Shown here in pieces: positions 1-9,622 of a stretch of 27,164 nt of DNA; position 1 is the first letter of the stretch; each line of letters starts with the position of its first letter. Below the pieces are notes generated by a model. That model searched no databases, had not been told where the DNA came from, and saw nothing but the letters and a program-made list of their open reading frames with translations. Source of the DNA: Sporisorium sorghi. Taxonomy: Eukaryota > Basidiomycota > Ustilaginomycetes > Ustilaginales > Ustilaginaceae. A program made the position numbers and the translations under genes. The DNA lies in the NCBI GenBank assembly GCA_023212695.1, contig JALCCG010000280.1, forward strand, positions 1 to 27,164, read 5' to 3'.

Positions 1-28
1 CAAGCGCAGTTGACTCGCCCCTCAATTC

Positions 29-31
<3 letters not shown>

Positions 32-76
<45 letters not shown>
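32..76. repeat. Poly-T homopolymer (T45) near left end
   Basis: An uninterrupted run of 45 T lies 31 bases from the left end of the window and downstream of the PTEN-type gene's stop codon. Runs this long are slippage-prone and are common break points in assemblies. The 31 bases outside the run should be trusted less than the rest. No gene is visible in bases 1-261. Confidence 0.9.
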
Positions 77-261
77 CTTGCCCTTTTGCTCGTGGTCATC
101 AGCTCCAAGACACGCGGACTCTCTCTCACCTCGTCACCACCCGTCCTCATCTCAATGACGGCACCTTTATCGCCCTTGTGCAGCAGGCATCTTGACGAAT
201 CAGACAAAGGATGTTTCGAACATCTACCATCTATGCACTGTGCCCGAGAAGCGTGTTGACC

Positions 262-2028
262 TCAACTCTCGCCATGCTCATCCTCCAAGCCTACACTGAG
301 CCACTCCCACTCGATTTCGACGGCGAGCAGCCCCAACGGCTGCTTTCTGAAATCGATCTCGTCGGCTTGAAACCTGATCTGCGTGCGTGCGCCCTTGCGC
401 GCCATGCCCGCGCCACCTGCATCTGGGTCCTCGAACGAGGGGATGAACCAGCACCAGCCGGCCGAGGCGATGTCCGGCAGCTTGGCGTGTTTGGTGCCCG
501 TGCGGCCGACGAGGATCTTGACGCATACCTCGCGGTCTGCGTCGAGGATCTGGCCGGCGCTGAGCGTGGTGCGCGGGAGGTACGACGTGGATGAGGGCGG
601 CGGGGTGGTGTCGGTCGGCGCGGTTGTGGGTGGAGCGGGAGAGGCGCGTGTGAAGAGGCCTGAGGCTTTGCGGGTTATGTTGCGCAGTGTGCTGCCGCGG
701 CTGATCTGCGGGGGTGTAGAGTCGACTGGGGTGGTGTTGGAGGGGGCAGCGAGATGGGTCGCTACCCCGGCTTGACCGTTAGTGGCAGTGGCAGTGGCGG
801 TGTTGGAAGAGTAGTAGCCCGAGTCCGCACTCGACGTCGACGAGTGTCTCTCCTTTTCTCCGCCCTGCTGCTGCTGTGCATCTGGCTCGAAAGTGTACTT
901 GCACACCTTGCCCTCGACCACCTCTCTCGGCCCACTCTCGCTCAACAGCGCAAAATGCTCCAGCTGCGGCTCGTCGTCGCGCCAATCAAACGCGCGCGCG
1001 CGCTCCGCCTCGGCTTTGACACACACGCCCCAATTGCCAATCCTGCCCTCGTGCTGCTCTCCCCACTTGTGCCCATCCCAGCACTGCAGATCGGAAGCCT
1101 TGCGCCTCAACGTTTTCAACCGCTGCCGCTGGCCGTCCTGCTCGGCGTTGAGATCGCGCGCCAGACCGGACGGGTCGTGCTGGCCAAACGCCTTTGCGCG
1201 GCGCCTGGCGTGCCTCTCCCACGCCTCGAGCCGGTCGACGAGCGAGTCTCGATAGCGCACGAGCTGGACGCTGAGCGCGTCCGAGTGCGGGACGAGGCGG
1301 TCGAGTAGCGCGGCGGTGTGCTGGCGCTCGACGCGGATGCGCGTGATGCGCACCAGCCGACGCGGTTGACGCAAGGGTGAGGTCATGGACAGGCGTGCGT
1401 CGCGCCCGGAGAGGATGCGCGTCCAGTAGCCCACCCACCGGCGCTGGCTCGGGATGGACACGCCCATCTTGGGCGTCTTGGTGCGCGAGTGGTCCTCGGT
1501 GTTTTGGTTGACGGCGAGAGACGAGGCGCTCGAGTCGCCGTCAAACGTGTGCGAGCCGCTCACGTTAGCAAACTCGTTGGTACTTGCGCGACTGCGCGTG
1601 GCGTACCGCGAGCCGCTCAGCTCGCCACTGTGCGAGACGTGCAGAGCATCGCAGCTGCGCCCCGCGGGACCGGCGCCGAGCGCGCGCAGCGACGCCGTGC
1701 TCCCCGCCGCACTGTTCATGGCGCCTGTAGAGTGGGCTGACGGCCGCAGCCCCGGCGCTGCTTGCGATTGCGAGAGTGCGCGCTGGCGTCCCAGACTTGG
1801 ATTTGCTTTCTTGGCCGAGGGCTGCTTGATGCGTCGCTCGGTGTGCAAATCAAAAATCGTCTGGAGTCGTTGGGAGATCTGGTCAATCTCGGCTTGTGGG
1901 TTGAGGTCGTCGTTGCGGATGATGCTCTGTTCGGGCGCGAGCGAAGGGCGGCGGCGGAGTGTGGCGGTGGTGTGGCAAGGATCGTTCGGAGTCCAGGCTG
2001 CGGAGCGAGGGATTTGGAGCGTCGTTGA

Positions 2029-2076
<48 letters not shown>

Positions 2077-2676
2077 GCTTAAGAGTGCGCTCGAGGGCGG
2101 TGGCATTTGCATCGACTGCTGCGCCTGAGCTGCGTCATTACTAACCAGCGTCGTGGAAGGCGCACCTCGCTGCCTCGGCGGCGGGCGCTGCATGCCGCTA
2201 TAGTTCCTCACACTCGTCGGCGCCGTCGGCAGATACGGTAGCGACACCAAATAGCAACAGGTCATGGTCCCTGACCTGCCCTTGCCCGCCTTGCAATGCA
2301 CCACCGCCGTCGCATCCGGGTCGGACTCCAACCACTCTGTCACGTCGGCCACGAACAGCGGGATGAGGCTGAGCGGCGGCACATGATGATCCGGAAAGGG
2401 AAAGCGCGACACGCGCCCATAGAACTCGTCGGGATCGTACGCGTTCTCGGTGACAGGGCACAGGTTGTACACGCGGTACAGGTCGTCGTGGCGCTTGTCG
2501 AGGAAGCGGCGCACGTCGGAGCGCTTGTTGCGGTAGAGAGACGCCACGCCGGACGCGGGAAAGCCCATGATGATGACGTGGTCCGTGACATAGGTGAGGT
2601 CGAGGTCGAGATGGAGCAAAGGGTCTTGGAAACGCGCTTTTTGGCCGCTTACGATGCGCCGGGCGATGGAGGTCAT
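262..2676 (-). CDS. PTEN (ptn1-like): PTEN-type phosphatidylinositol-3-phosphatase with large insertions
   Basis: Predicted 804-residue PTEN-family dual-specificity lipid phosphatase, which removes the 3-phosphate from PIP3 and opposes PI3-kinase signalling at membranes. The start is the ATG at 2676 (A at -3); its first residues MTSIARRIVS match the usual PTEN N-terminus. The phosphatase signature HCKAGKGRSG lies at about residues 127-136 with catalytic Cys near 128, and both P-loop lysines typical of PTEN are present. An Asp-loop region (RFPFPDHH) precedes it. The conserved TI-loop segment GVSIPSQRRWVGYW appears only near residue 400, because long Ser/Pro/Ala-rich insertions, including a run of about 16 Ser, separate it from the P-loop. 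The remaining C-terminal half should hold the C2 domain, also interrupted by low-complexity sequence, and ends with a recognisable C2-like strand region (GWCWFIPSFED). Human PTEN has 403 residues. No intron is needed. Family assignment is strong; C2 boundaries are inferred. Confidence 0.92.
2030..2073. repeat. (CTG)14 trinucleotide repeat inside the PTEN-type gene
   Basis: Fourteen perfect CTG units on the plus strand read as AGC (Ser) codons on the minus strand and produce the polyserine run in the phosphatase-domain insertion. Length change would keep the frame, so this is a likely polymorphic coding microsatellite. Confidence 0.9.
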
Positions 2677-3524
2677 GGTTGCCAAGTTGATGCGTGGTCA
2701 GTGGTCAGATGTAGGGAGAGGGAGATGAGGAGTGAAGCGATAGCTAGCTCTCTAGCTGAGCAGCTGATGGAGAGTAAGAGGCGCCGAATCACCAGATCAA
2801 GCGGATCGAGAGCATGGTTTGTCGCTGCGATAAAGGGATGGTGGCGACAGGACTGGTTGGTTTTAAAGTCGTCCCTGAGTCGGGCGACGATCTCCTTCCG
2901 TGCAAGTTGATGGTGGGGGGGGGTCTTGAAGGAGAGAAATGAGGCGTGGGATGAAAGCAAGGAGGCAAAGCGAAAAGTCGAAAAGTCGATGCCGAGGTGT
3001 GGGTCAGCATTGAAGAGGATCCGGCCAACAATGGTCGTTGCCAAGAACTTGTGCGAGGACAAGCGAGGACAACCTTTCACAAAGTGTTTGGGGTCACGAA
3101 AGCGCTCGCCAAATGCGACATGGGACCGGACCGTCGGCGCCTCTTGCTTGAACACAATAAGGGCGCACTACATGGTAGCTCCATGCCAAGCAGGCCCTGA
3201 CACACACGTCGAGGTTCGCAACGCTATGTCGAAATGGAGCTGGAGCTAGCTCGCTTTGCTTTGATACTGGTTCATCGACCTCGACCTCGACCTCGATGTC
3301 TCACTGAAGGATGCTGCTACAGAGCGACGTATTGCGCCGCTGTCCAACTTTGTCATTGCGCGGATTTTTTGATTTTTTTTTTTTTTGGTCGAAAATCGAA
3401 AAATCATGTCAAAATCAGCAAGATTTTTTGTGGCCTTGTGCTAGAAATACAGAATCAGCTTTGCATCTGTTGACGGACGTCGCTTTTGCTTAGCAGGATT
3501 TTTAACACCTTGGCCGTTGTATTA

Positions 3525-3670
3525 GAGAGGTTTCGGGCCAAAAATCGCTTTTTTTTTTTTTTATTGCTTTTTTTTTTCTTGGGATGTTAGACCATTTCCC
3601 TGCCTTTTGTGCGAACACCATTGAAATTTGGCTCACAAAAAAGCGCTTTTCAGGCGTCCCGAAACCTCTC
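3525..3670. mobile_element. MITE-like element with terminal inverted repeats
   Basis: A 146-bp segment begins with GAGAGGTTTCGGG (3525-3537) and ends with its exact reverse complement CCCGAAACCTCTC (3658-3670). Just inside, AAAATCGCTTTTTT on the left (from 3541) mirrors AAAAAAGCGCTTTT on the right (3637-3650) with one mismatch, so the inverted arms extend to about 30 bases with a small gap. Both outer ends are flanked by the same five bases TATTA (3520-3524 and 3671-3675), which could be a target-site duplication. A TA-type duplication with a slightly longer arm is also possible. No coding capacity is present, so it would be non-autonomous. The arms are well supported; that this is a transposon rather than a chance hairpin is inferred. 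Confidence 0.6.
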
Positions 3671-3700
3671 TATTAATATGCTGTTTGAGCTAAGAGTTTG

Positions 3701-3728
3701 AGCCAGAACCAGAACCAGAACCAGAGCC
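3701..3728. repeat. Hexamer CCAGAA tandem repeat
   Basis: About four tandem units of CCAGAA or CCAGAG lie in the intergenic region between the MITE-like element and the ALDH gene. No function is apparent. Confidence 0.7.
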
Positions 3729-4278
3729 AAAAGAGAAGCGCAACTTGGAGTCGAGTGTGTTGTGCGATTCAACATAGATGGTTCAAAGAATGGTGGGGAA
3801 AGGCTGCTGCTGCCAAGCATATTTTCACTTGAGCATGTCGAGCGATCCATGCCCTTGCTCCCCACTCAGCGGTCGGTGCGTTGGTTGTGGTGATTGGCAT
3901 GTCTTGGCAAACGTGTGTACAGACCTGTCTACCTGTAGATGCCACGTTGCTGTTGGGACGAGTAGAGAGCGCTGAGCGCCAAGCATTCCTCACAGACCCC
4001 CCCCCCCCTCTCGCGCCTAAATGCTGTTAGCGCTTGCCCTCCTGCAGCAAGCATCTCATGCATCGCCCAATCAAAAACGACGATTCCGCCTCGCCATCCC
4101 TCTCTACCTGAAAAGCCACATTATGCTCGCCTCGTGGTCGTACGATTTCTGTCTGACAGCGCATGTACAGTATCTTCAAACGACGTTCTGGTGCCGGCGC
4201 TGGCGGCGCTGTTTGTTTGCTTGTTCGTCTGCTACCTTCTTTTCACACTTTTCAACCACCTTACGCTCCTCTCGCACA

Positions 4279-6225
4279 ATGGCGTCACTCGCAGACCTCT
4301 CACACACCATCCACCAGCTCCAGCTCTCGCTCAAGCTGTTTGTCGTACAGACCGACCTGTTGCTCTTGCACCTCTTTCCCTTGCTCCAAAGCAGCAGCAG
4401 CAGCAGCAGCGTGCGCTCGCCCACCAGCGTCGTGGTGACGCTGTTCGTCGTGCTCGCCGTGTCACGCCTCGGTTCGGGCATCAGCGCGTATGTTGGCGAG
4501 CAAGCTGTGTCGGTCACCATCGCCGCTCCTGCGCAAGCGTGCGCCGGGTGGGCGGGGCAGGTGCTCGCCAACCCGCGCGTGGACCATGCTGCCAAGCCGG
4601 GCAAGATTGTCTGCTACGACCCGGCGACGGCGTACCTGATCGGCGAGGTGGATGCGGACACGCCCGCGAGCATTGCGCGCAAGATCGGCGCCGCCAAAGC
4701 CGCGCAGCTCGGGTGGGGTGACTCGTCGTTTGCGCTGCGTCGCAAAGTGCTGCGGACGCTGCAGCGGTGGGTGGTGCGCGATGCCGAGACGATCGTGCGC
4801 GTCGCAGCGCGCGATACGGGCAAGACCGCCATCGACGCCGCCTTCGGCGAACTCGTCACCACGTGCACCAAGCTCGCCTGGACCATCAAACACGGCCAAA
4901 ACGTCCTTCGCACCGAGACTCGCGCCAACAACATCCTGCTCGCCCACAAGATCTGTAAAGTGCGCCACGAGCCGCTCGGCGTAGTCGCCGCGTGCGTCAG
5001 CTGGAACTACTCGGCGCACAACGTGCTCGGCCCCGTGATCAGCGCGCTGTTTGCGGGCAATGCCATCGTGGTCAAGGCGAGCGAGCTTGTCGCATGGAGC
5101 GCGCGGTACTTTGTCGATGCGGTGCGCCAGTGTTTGCGAGTGGCGGGCGCCGACCCGGAGCTGGTGCAGCTCGTAACGTGCTGGCCGGACGCTGCCGTCG
5201 CGCTGACGCAGAGCCCGGATATCGCGCACATCACCTTCATCGGCTCCGAGCACGTCGGCAGGCTCGTCGCGCAGGCAGCGACGCACGAGCTCACTCCCGT
5301 CACGCTCGAGCTCGGCGGCAAGGACCCTGCGATCCTGCTCAAAGACGCAGACCTGCGCTACTTCGCTTCGACGTTCATGCGCAGCTGCTTCCAGGGCGCC
5401 GGGCAAAACTGCATCGGCATCGAGCGCTTCATCGTCGACGCCGCGATCAGCGAGCGACTGGCGCACATGGTCGAGCCCCGCATCCGTGCCTTGAGGCTCG
5501 GCAGCTTTATGGACGATGCGCCGTTCGGCAGCGGCGCTGCTGCTGGCAAGCGTGGCGGCCAACAGGTCGATGTGGGCGCTATGATCACCGACGCGCGCTT
5601 TGACCGGCTCGAGGCGCTCATTGCGCAAGCCGTATCGCAGGGTGCCAAGCTGCTGGTCGGAGGCAAACGCTTCCAGCACCCGCGCTGGAGGCATGGCCAC
5701 TATTTCACCCCGACGCTGCTCACGGACGTCACACCGAGCATGGCGATTGCCAACGAGGAGCTCTTTGCGCCCATCTTCCTCATCATCCCCTTCCCCACCG
5801 CCGACCTCGACGCCGCAATCACCATCGCCAACGGCACACGCTACGGCCTCGGCTCGTCCATCTTCGGCTCAAACCTCGACCAGTGCACCTACATCGCCCA
5901 CCGCCTCCACGCCGGCATGGTCAACATCAACGACTTTGGCGTCTCCTACCTCAACCAGGGCCTGCCCTTCGGCGGGGTCAAGAAGAGCGGCTACGGCCGC
6001 TTTGCAGGGCCCGAGGGCTTGCTGGCAATGACGCAGCCCAAGGCGGTGACGCGCGATCGACTGTTTGGATGGGTGCGCACGGCGATCCCGCCCAGGCTGG
6101 ACTATCCGTTGCAGAGGCCGGAGCGGAGCTGGGGGTTCGTGCAAGGCTTGCTGAGGTTCGCGTACGGCGGCGGGGTGGCGGAGCGCCTGAAGGGGGTGCT
6201 GGGGTTGATTGTGAATGGTGTGTAG
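4279..6225 (+). CDS. MSC7-like: Msc7-type membrane-associated aldehyde dehydrogenase
   Basis: Predicted 648-residue member of the NAD(P)-dependent aldehyde dehydrogenase superfamily, oxidising an unknown aldehyde to the acid. The chosen ATG at 4279 has A at -3; the same frame is open back to an ATG at 4021 with a poor context (T at -3), so a longer form cannot be excluded. Hydrophobic stretches at about residues 17-36 and 51-72 suggest an N-terminal membrane anchor, as in fungal Msc7-like ALDHs. The ALDH core shows the Asn-containing SWNYSAHN segment, the general-base Glu in LELGGKDP (near residue 344) and the nucleophile Cys in GQNCIGIER (near 378). The PFGGVKKSGYGR motif lies toward the C-terminus. 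A (AGC)7 run encodes serines between the two hydrophobic stretches. All catalytic residues are present, so activity is expected. The Msc7 assignment rests on the anchor and overall resemblance. Confidence 0.88.
   Translation: MASLADLSHTIHQLQLSLKLFVVQTDLLLLHLFPLLQSSSSSSSVRSPTSVVVTLFVVLAVSRLGSGISAYVGEQAVSVTIAAPAQACAGWAGQVLANPRVDHAAKPGKIVCYDPATAYLIGEVDADTPASIARKIGAAKAAQLGWGDSSFALRRKVLRTLQRWVVRDAETIVRVAARDTGKTAIDAAFGELVTTCTKLAWTIKHGQNVLRTETRANNILLAHKICKVRHEPLGVVAACVSWNYSAHNVLGPVISALFAGNAIVVKASELVAWSARYFVDAVRQCLRVAGADPELVQLVTCWPDAAVALTQSPDIAHITFIGSEHVGRLVAQAATHELTPVTLELGGKDPAILLKDADLRYFASTFMRSCFQGAGQNCIGIERFIVDAAISERLAHMVEPRIRALRLGSFMDDAPFGSGAAAGKRGGQQVDVGAMITDARFDRLEALIAQAVSQGAKLLVGGKRFQHPRWRHGHYFTPTLLTDVTPSMAIANEELFAPIFLIIPFPTADLDAAITIANGTRYGLGSSIFGSNLDQCTYIAHRLHAGMVNINDFGVSYLNQGLPFGGVKKSGYGRFAGPEGLLAMTQPKAVTRDRLFGWVRTAIPPRLDYPLQRPERSWGFVQGLLRFAYGGGVAERLKGVLGLIVNGV
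4390..4410. repeat. (AGC)7 trinucleotide repeat in the ALDH N-terminus
   Basis: Seven AGC units encode a serine run between the two hydrophobic N-terminal stretches of the aldehyde dehydrogenase. Confidence 0.8.
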
Positions 6226-6579
6226 CAGGGCAAGGGATGAGAGCGGCGAAATGTACAGTGCAACAGGAGCTCGTGTGATGCAAGAAGCAAATGCCAAGCG
6301 TCAACGAGCCACCGACTGACTGTGCTCCCAATCTGGCTGTGTGCTCCACCACCACCACCATCTCTCTGCCTCAGCGCAAGCTGTGCATCGCGTGCCGACA
6401 TTGGTTCCTTCGCGACCGCTCTTTCTCCACGCTGGTGACACCGTTTCGAGCCAAAGTGAGACATGCAGCTCTCCACGAGTCTCTGCATCGGCCAACCTCC
6501 TCTGCACGCATCGCTGTCCGCTCATCACACACACGAGATTGAGAGAGAGAGACATTGAGCCAAATTGCATCGTGCTGCA
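6226..6579. other. Convergent intergenic region (ALDH / RAE1)
   Basis: Both flanking genes end here, so it holds two 3' untranslated regions. A (CAC)n stretch occurs near 6347-6360 and a short GA run near 6540-6553. No gene or RNA feature is visible. Confidence 0.6.
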
Positions 6580-7767
6580 TTACGCCTTGGGCGGCCTCTT
6601 CTTGACATCCTCATAATTGACCGGCTGGATGTACACCTTGGGCTCCACCGCACCCGCACCCTGGTAACCCTTGTGCCAATCGTACCCCACTGCGTACGCA
6701 AAGATGGTCGCATCCCTGTTGAACGCGATCGCGGTGATGGGCTGCTTGGCGGGGTTCGTCTTGAGCAGCTCCTTGGGCGCGTTGGCAGGTCCCTTGGTCT
6801 CCATGGTCTTCAAGCGCGTCCTGGACTGCTTGCACCAAAAGTTGATGCTCCCATCTGCGCCACCAGTCGCAAAGGTACCGTGCACATTGAAGGCGATGCA
6901 GTTGACGGGGTAGAGGTGGGACTCGTTGCGCGGCACCTCTGGGTGGTCGGCGTTGGCGCGGCGGTGGCATTTGAAGGCAAACTTCTTGACTTTTCCGTCC
7001 TTGTCTGGCGGGTCGTGGAAGTACTGCACGCCGACGCGGCCCTCGACGCCTCCTAGGGCATAACCGTCGCCGTCCGGGAGCACGGCCATGGAGCGGGTCT
7101 GGTATTTGAGCGGAGACTGCTGCTCGATCAACGGCGTGATGGAGCCGGTCTCTTCGAGGCGGAAGCCCAACACCAGGCGCTCGGCCATGGCCACGACGAC
7201 GACATTCTGCACGTTGTCCATCGCATAGCACTTGTCCGGCAGCGTCAACGAGTGCACCGCCTGCGGCGACGCCGGGTTATCAATCTTCCAGATCTTCAGC
7301 TGCTTGTCCCATCCTGCCGTCAACAGGACGCCACCTGCGACATTCAACCACCTGACACTGCGGATGGTATCGCCATGCTGCGCCACCACGGTGGGCTGAT
7401 TCGTGTTCATGTCAAACATGCGACAAACCTTGTCGGCACCCACGCTGAAGATCTTGGCGCCGTCGGTGCTCCAGCAGAGATCGAGCACGGGCGCGTCGTG
7501 CGAGTACTGCTGCCACGGCTGCACGGGTGTTGGGTTTGTCTTGTTGATCTGGTAGATGCGCACGTTGTTGTCCCAGCTGCCGACGGCGAGGAAGTCGGCG
7601 GTGGGCGAAAAGGCGAGGCAGCTGACGGTGTCTGTGGCACCCGGGGTGACTTCTTGGTCTTGGTCGCCGCTGGTTTTGGAGGCAGCCGAGGTGTTGATCT
7701 GACCCGGCGTGGCGGCGGGACGCGCGCCAAAGGTGGTGGGTGTGGATGCGGAGGAGAAGAAGGCCAT
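6580..7767 (-). CDS. RAE1: mRNA export WD40 protein RAE1/Gle2
   Basis: Predicted 395-residue beta-propeller protein of the RAE1/Gle2 family, which docks on the GLEBS motif of Nup98-type nucleoporins and helps mRNA leave the nucleus. The start at 7767 is an ATG beginning MAFFSSASTPTTFG. After a short Ser/Thr/Ala-rich N-terminus, the WD repeats begin near residue 47 (DTVSCLAFSPTADFLAVGSWDNNVRIY). Others are visible at SVGADKVCRMFD, TAGWDKQLKIWK and ATGGADGSINFW. Family-typical stretches include the PLKYQTRSMAV segment and the final IAYAVGYDW-like motif (FAYAVGYDWHKGYQG). The length matches the family's usual 350-400 residues, and no intron is needed. It is the first of three minus-strand genes, and the export helicase DBP5 lies only 2.6 kb away. 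Confidence 0.95.
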   Translation of the reverse strand: MAFFSSASTPTTFGARPAATPGQINTSAASKTSGDQDQEVTPGATDTVSCLAFSPTADFLAVGSWDNNVRIYQINKTNPTPVQPWQQYSHDAPVLDLCWSTDGAKIFSVGADKVCRMFDMNTNQPTVVAQHGDTIRSVRWLNVAGGVLLTAGWDKQLKIWKIDNPASPQAVHSLTLPDKCYAMDNVQNVVVVAMAERLVLGFRLEETGSITPLIEQQSPLKYQTRSMAVLPDGDGYALGGVEGRVGVQYFHDPPDKDGKVKKFAFKCHRRANADHPEVPRNESHLYPVNCIAFNVHGTFATGGADGSINFWCKQSRTRLKTMETKGPANAPKELLKTNPAKQPITAIAFNRDATIFAYAVGYDWHKGYQGAGAVEPKVYIQPVNYEDVKKRPPKA

Positions 7768-8350
7768 TGTGCGGAGGAAATGCTAGAGCGGCGAGAGGCT
7801 GTATTCCTCGTGCGAATGAAGCGTTGTGCTGTCGATAAGATTTGGGAAGCGCCGAGCGTTTCGATGTAGGCGTTGCTGCTTCGTTCGAGCTCTGTGCCAA
7901 GGATATGCGGCAGCGTGCTGGTCCACTCACAGAGCGGGTCCTTGAAAAGCGCGACTCGTCCTGCAAAGGTCGAAGTGGTTCCACTTCGTCGACACTGCTA
8001 TATTTGCGTACTTCAGCTAGCCGCAGTTGTTGATGCGCTGCTGATCGTCGTCGTCGTCGATGATGATGATAATAATAATGATGATGATGGATGATGATGG
8101 AAAGCGGTCAAAGAAATTCTTTTTTTCTTGCCGTGCATTTGCTGTTGCGCTTTTTTTGTCGAGATGGCCAGAACGCCTTTTGTCTGGACGCGTCACGTGA
8201 TGTCCAGTCTCGAGTTCTACTCTTGTACATCACACTCTCGTACATCACACAAGCACTACGATGGACGATGGACGGTGGACGGTTGACAATTACATTCACA
8301 GATGAAAACAATCAGCACAAGATCTATCTGGCGCAAACAGCGACAACTCT
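7768..8350. other. Intergenic region upstream of RAE1 with simple repeats
   Basis: This carries the RAE1 promoter and the 3' region of thioredoxin reductase. It holds a GAT/AAT triplet stretch at about 8056-8100, a T-rich block near 8122-8160, a CACGTG box (8194-8199), a direct repeat of GTACATCACAC at 8225-8235 and 8240-8250, and GGACGATGGAC-type short repeats at about 8261-8283. No coding region is supported. Confidence 0.6.
8193..8200. promoter_or_regulatory. CACGTG box (bHLH-type site), TCACGTGA
   Basis: The sequence GTCACGTGATG contains a perfect palindromic TCACGTGA, matching the known consensus of fungal Cbf1-type bHLH regulators (RTCACGTG). It lies about 430 bp upstream of the RAE1 start. 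Binding is inferred from the motif alone. Confidence 0.4.
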
Positions 8351-9622
8351 CTACTGCTTGTCAGTACCCGTGTAGTGGTTGGCCTCGGCCGCGTCGACAG
8401 GGTCCAACACCTCCTCTTCCGCCAACAGACGCTCCGCCTCGAGCGCAGCGATGCACCCGGTACCGGCACTCGTGATCGCCTGCCTGTACTTTTTATCAGC
8501 CACATCGCCGGCGGCAAACACACCTTTGACGGAAGTCTGAGCGGTTCCGGGCGTAGTGACAATGTATCCGTCCGTGTCGAGCTCGACCTGACCCTTGACG
8601 AGCGACGTGGCGGGCAGGTGGCCGATGGCATAGAAGAGACCGTTGGCGTCCATGTCGCGCTCCTCGTTGGTCTTGGTATCCTTGACGCGCACGGCTTTGA
8701 GCAGCTCGCCGTCGCCCTTGGCCTCGGTGGGCACCGTGTTGAAGTGCACCGTCACCTTGGGGTGTGCGAGCAGCCGCTTGGCCATGATCTTGGACGCACG
8801 CAGCTCGTCGCGGCGCACGAGCACGTGCACATGCGACGCGTACTTGGTCAAGTACATGGCCTCCTCGGCAGCACTGTCACCACCGCCGACTACGACGAGC
8901 GGCTTGTTGCGGAAGATGGGCACCGCGCCGTCGCACACGGCACAGGCAGAGATACCGCTCTGCCAGTACGTCTCTTCGCCGGGCAAGTGCATGCGCTTGG
9001 CACTCGCACCCGTGGCGATGATGAGCGTCTCGGTGAGCTCGGGCGGCTGGTCTTCGGCAAACTCGCGCCAGAACTTGAACGGTCGCGACGACAGGTCTAG
9101 CTTCGAGATGGTCTCGGTGTGGATCTCGGTTCCGAATCGCACCGACTGCGCACGGAACTTGTCCATGATCTCGGGTCCTCGAATGCCATCAGGGAATCCG
9201 GGGAAATTTTCCACGTCCGTGGTGGTGGTCAGCTGTCCTCCTGGTGCGAGACCATTGGCAAGCATGCCTTCGAACAAAACGGGCTCGAGGTTGGCTCGTG
9301 CCAGGTAAATGGCAGCCGTGTGTCCCGCAGGACCGGAGCCGATGATGACCACCTTGTGGACTTTTGATGAGGACGAAGAAGCACCGTTGGCGTGTCCAGT
9401 CATGGCGGTGTCAGACCTAGTAGAGGAGAGTCGGATGCAAGAGACGGCAGAAAGTGCTGCGAGTGGACCTGTAGCTCGGAATGATCGAGTCGAGTTGCGA
9501 TTGCTATTGCTGTTGTTGCGAGAGTAGGTCGAGAAGCAAGAACGTGCTTGAGATGCGACAAAGTTGGAGAGATGGACGCGGTTGAATGAGGTCGAACGCA
9601 ACGAGGATCGGACCAGGCTCAT
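8351..9622 (-). CDS. TRR1: Thioredoxin reductase, possible dual mitochondrial/cytosolic starts
   Basis: NADPH-dependent flavoprotein that reduces thioredoxin. Two ATGs are candidates. The upstream one (9622; T at -3, weak) gives 423 residues with a 73-residue extension rich in Arg and Ser that has no acidic residue until its last few positions, resembling a mitochondrial presequence. The internal ATG (9403; context CCGCC, strong) gives the usual cytosolic form of 350 residues. Numbered on the short form, the FAD-binding GSGPAG is at 22-27, the redox-active CAVC at 154-157, the NADPH-binding GGGDSA at 173-178, and a C-terminal FAD motif [15 protein letters not shown] follows. No consensus intron was found between the two ATGs. 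The enzyme is a low-molecular-weight fungal/bacterial type. Its identity is very secure; dual targeting is inferred. Confidence 0.95.
   Translation of the reverse strand: MSLVRSSLRSTSFNRVHLSNFVASQARSCFSTYSRNNSNSNRNSTRSFRATGPLAALSAVSCIRLSSTRSDTAMTGHANGASSSSSKVHKVVIIGSGPAGHTAAIYLARANLEPVLFEGMLANGLAPGGQLTTTTDVENFPGFPDGIRGPEIMDKFRAQSVRFGTEIHTETISKLDLSSRPFKFWREFAEDQPPELTETLIIATGASAKRMHLPGEETYWQSGISACAVCDGAVPIFRNKPLVVVGGGDSAAEEAMYLTKYASHVHVLVRRDELRASKIMAKRLLAHPKVTVHFNTVPTEAKGDGELLKAVRVKDTKTNEERDMDANGLFYAIGHLPATSLVKGQVELDTDGYIVTTPGTAQTSVKGVFAAGDVADKKYRQAITSAGTGCIAALEAERLLAEEEVLDPVDAAEANHYTGTDKQ
9401..9412 (-). promoter_or_regulatory. Internal strong-context ATG of thioredoxin reductase
   Basis: The ATG at 9403-9401 is preceded by ACACCGCC (G at -3), a much better initiation context than the upstream in-frame ATG at 9622 (TTTA before ATG). 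This start would give the cytosolic form without the Arg/Ser-rich presequence, either by leaky scanning or from a shorter transcript. Confidence 0.5.

Larger units (their letters stand above)
2677..4278. other. 1.6 kb divergent intergenic region (PTEN-type / ALDH)
   Basis: This spacer separates two divergently transcribed genes and must contain both promoters. No convincing coding sequence is visible: open frames are short and lack the G/C third-position bias of the neighbours. It contains a G8 run near 2916, a (TCGACC)3 repeat around 3275-3297, AT-rich stretches with T15 and T13-type runs between about 3363 and 3580, a MITE-like inverted-repeat element at 3525-3670, hexamer CCAGAA repeats at 3701-3728, and a C10 run near 4000. 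Base composition in 3360-3660 is clearly more A/T-rich than the surroundings. Confidence 0.7.

Noticed and set aside
4462..5700. Long minus-strand open frame across the aldehyde dehydrogenase
   Set aside because: It is a shadow of the plus-strand ALDH gene. High G/C at third positions suppresses stops on the opposite strand, and the product is Arg/Ala/Asp-rich with no domain.
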